NCBI GenBank assembly: GCA_001782515.1
Contig: MFOV01000012.1
Span: 5,832 to 43,214 of the forward strand
DNA: 37,383 bases
Reading direction: 5' to 3'
Source of the DNA: Candidatus Levybacteria bacterium RIFCSPLOWO2_01_FULL_39_10
GTDB taxonomy: Bacteria > Patescibacteriota > Microgenomatia > Levybacterales > UBA12049
Below, one piece after another: positions 35,010 to 37,383 of this stretch (position 1 is its first letter; each line of letters begins with the position of its first letter). A program made the translations under genes and the position numbers. Under the pieces are notes generated by a model, which did not search any database, was not told the origin of the DNA, and saw only the letters and a program-made list of their open reading frames with translations.

Positions 35010-37383
35010 ATGCGAAAGGGGTTTTGGAGAAAGTTCTCTGCATTCCTTGCCCTAATTTCGATACTTGCCCAATCGTTAGTCCTTTTATTGGCTTCGGCAC
35101 CAAGAGTATATGCACAAGAAGAGGTAGAACAAGTTGCACTTGAAGAATCTGTAACAGAAACTCCTATTCCTACTACCTCTGATGAAATAACCGCATCTCC
35201 CTCACCAGAAGATCAACCTCAAATAACTCCCGAAGAGGCAATCTTTGAGATAGACATAACCCTCACACCACCAGAAAACGTTACGCCTTCAAATGCTCAG
35301 ACACAAAATGAGTTGGAGCAACTAGAAAATCAGGAAAACAATAATAGTCCAAATGAAAAACCACAAGATGAAGAGCCACAAGAGTATAATGAAGAACTCC
35401 ACGTTATAGTTATCAATAATGTTTCTGCTGAATCTTTAGATTTAGAAACAACTGTAAAAGATTCTTCGGCAACACTTACTACCGATAAGGCCGACTATTC
35501 TCCAACAGACACGGTTATTATTAGCGGGAGCGATTTTAAGCCGGAGCAAACATATAAGCTAATAATTACATCAGAAAATGAGCCTCCTGCCCACTTTGAA
35601 ACAGAAATTAAATCTGATGAAAACGGATCTTTCATATACGCTTATCAGCTAGACGGGACGTACAGACCAAACTATAAAGTTGAGGCAAAAGACGAAGATG
35701 GAAATATTATCGCAACTATAACATTTACAGACGACATCCAAGCCCCTGTTCCCTTTTCAGACTCCTTTGGGACTGTAAATTCGTCTTCGGTAACTAATTG
35801 GGATGAACAAGATCCTGCGGAAATAACAAGTGGTTCAGGTGAGGATTCTTCAAGACCGGGGTCTCCTACTACAAAATTTGCAAAAATTGGACAATCAAGC
35901 GGCGGAACAGATGGATGGATTAGGCGAACGATCAACGCAACAGGATTTCAATCTCTTCAACTTAAATATTACTGGAGAGGAGATAGTGACGCAGAAAGTA
36001 ATGACTTAGGAATTGTAGAATATTGTTTGGGAGCGACTTGCACTTCTTTTAACCAGCTCGTGACTCATGCTTTGAACAATACTTCCTGGAGCGGCCAGCA
36101 AACCATAAATTTGCCCTCATCGCTTAATAATTCTGTCTTTAGAATAAGATTTAGAAATAGTTCCAGCAATACTGATGAATATTTTAGAGTAGATGATGTT
36201 GAAGTAGCGGGCTCTGGGATAGTTCCGCCGGATACCATTCCTCCAACTGACCCAGCTGATGTCCATAGTACTGACCACACAATCAATGTACCATCAAGTG
36301 ACAATACTATTGCTATTGCTTGGACCTTAGCCGGTTCTGCTCCCGGGGCTACTGATTCAGAATCCGGGATTGACGGATATTCATATTCATTTAGTGGCGG
36401 GGCTGCTGATTTACCAGATACAGTAAAAGACTCGGAAGAATCATCAATAGGGACAACGAGTAGCTCTCTTTCAGACGGCAATTGGTGGTTTCATTTAAGA
36501 ACCAGAGATAATGCAGGCAACTGGACATCAACGGTGCATATCGGCCCATTTATAGTAGATACCGGTGCTCCGGTTTTATCAGAGGCAACAGCTGTCCAAA
36601 CCCCAACAAATGATACGACCCCAGCTTATGTATTCAATTCTGATGAAGAAGGGACGGTTTCATATGGAGGCAGTTGTTCCAGCCCAGATTCGTCTGCAGT
36701 TTCTGGCAACAATACTATTACTTTTAACTCTCTTTTGGATGGAACCTATTCTGATTGTACAATTATAGTTACGGATTCTGCGGAGAATAGTAGTACGCCT
36801 TTGGGTGTATCTCCATTTACAGTTGATACGCTGGCTCCTACATCTTCATTTACTTCTCCAGAAAACAACAGTTTCTGGAACAGCTCAATAGAAATCTCCG
36901 GAAGCTCAATTGACCCATCAGGTAATTTTGTAGATTATGTTACGCTATATTACTCCCTCTCAGGAGAAAATGACTGGAATGAGATTACCCAAGTTACTAA
37001 TAATGCAGATACCCCTTTTAATTGGAGCTACAGCTGGGAACCCGAAAATGAGGTGACTTATGACATAAAGGCTGAGGCAACAGATGTTGCTGGAAACACG
37101 GAGACAAGCCCCATAGTCACAAATATAACTTATGATATTACATCACCCACAGATCCCGATGTTTTCTCAAGTAGCCATGCAGTTGGTACTTGGTCAAATG
37201 ATCCAACCGTTGATATTGAGTGGGGTGGGGCTGCGGACTTTTTGTCTGGAGTAGCCGGTTATTCATTTCATTTTGATTCCTCGCCAAGCACGCTTCCTGA
37301 TGAAGTATCAGAAGGGTTAGTAACATCAACAACAAGTGAGGGGCAAGGCGATGGAGACTCACACTACTTTCATTTAAGAACAC
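35010..37383 (+). CDS. Large secreted surface protein with Ig-like/fibronectin-like repeats, partial at window end
   Basis: Signal peptide MRKGFWRKFSAFLALISILAQSLVLLLASAPRVYAQEE; repeats 'SGIDGYSYSFSGGAADLPD...NWWFHLRTRDNAGNW' and 'SGVAGYSFHFDSSPSTLPD...HYFHLRT'. Frame checked at three points; absent from the ORF track because it has no stop in the window. Confidence 0.85.
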   Translation, partial: MRKGFWRKFSAFLALISILAQSLVLLLASAPRVYAQEEVEQVALEESVTETPIPTTSDEITASPSPEDQPQITPEEAIFEIDITLTPPENVTPSNAQTQNELEQLENQENNNSPNEKPQDEEPQEYNEELHVIVINNVSAESLDLETTVKDSSATLTTDKADYSPTDTVIISGSDFKPEQTYKLIITSENEPPAHFETEIKSDENGSFIYAYQLDGTYRPNYKVEAKDEDGNIIATITFTDDIQAPVPFSDSFGTVNSSSVTNWDEQDPAEITSGSGEDSSRPGSPTTKFAKIGQSSGGTDGWIRRTINATGFQSLQLKYYWRGDSDAESNDLGIVEYCLGATCTSFNQLVTHALNNTSWSGQQTINLPSSLNNSVFRIRFRNSSSNTDEYFRVDDVEVAGSGIVPPDTIPPTDPADVHSTDHTINVPSSDNTIAIAWTLAGSAPGATDSESGIDGYSYSFSGGAADLPDTVKDSEESSIGTTSSSLSDGNWWFHLRTRDNAGNWTSTVHIGPFIVDTGAPVLSEATAVQTPTNDTTPAYVFNSDEEGTVSYGGSCSSPDSSAVSGNNTITFNSLLDGTYSDCTIIVTDSAENSSTPLGVSPFTVDTLAPTSSFTSPENNSFWNSSIEISGSSIDPSGNFVDYVTLYYSLSGENDWNEITQVTNNADTPFNWSYSWEPENEVTYDIKAEATDVAGNTETSPIVTNITYDITSPTDPDVFSSSHAVGTWSNDPTVDIEWGGAADFLSGVAGYSFHFDSSPSTLPDEVSEGLVTSTTSEGQGDGDSHYFHLRT

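Noticed and set aside
35672-36768. ORFs 35672-35935, 36065-36481 and 36565-36768
   Set aside because: Antisense or alternate frames of the long surface-protein ORF.

Overview
This window is AT-rich, gene-dense bacterial DNA. Several small-protein families and the compact coding style suggest a Candidate Phyla Radiation (Patescibacteria/Microgenomates-like) genome; that placement is inference, with no marker tree behind it. TGA is used as a stop codon, so there is no sign of recoding. Layout: (1) 1-1754: a truncated comM/yifB that stops inside the NPCPCG region, abutting an ORF that looks like it belongs to an integrated element. (2) 1.8-8.6 kb: an orphan multi-HTH protein, then purB/purA and the dnaG-rpoD pair. 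(3) 8.8-13.4 kb: two large polytopic membrane proteins (YfhO-like and PTPS-related). (4) 13.5-22.8 kb: an envelope metal/thiol island with BdbC/DsbB, VIT1-like protein, an ArsR-YHS fusion regulator, a CCGN/DCNHGM protein, CcdA, a CX3C redoxin, a stand-alone YHS protein, a CCAH membrane protein, DUF305, DUF5676, a CopB-type P-ATPase and several unannotated microproteins. (5) 22.9-35 kb: small accessory genes (class A beta-lactamase-like, META, NUDIX, DUF3175, C39-like, methyltransferase, VOC, DoxX-like, DUF5674) plus tRNA-Asn and two adjacent TA modules (HicAB, BrnTA). (6) 35.0 kb to the end: a large secreted repeat-domain surface protein running off the window. The strongest unexplained signals are a recurrent TGCTATAAT(N6-7)ATG arrangement implying leaderless transcripts, 76-bp perfect direct repeats flanking hicAB, a 20-bp palindrome inserted in-frame in a DUF3175 gene, the comM truncation, and the metal/thiol island with its self-operator ArsR-YHS regulator. 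All family calls are from motif recognition by eye; no searches were run.
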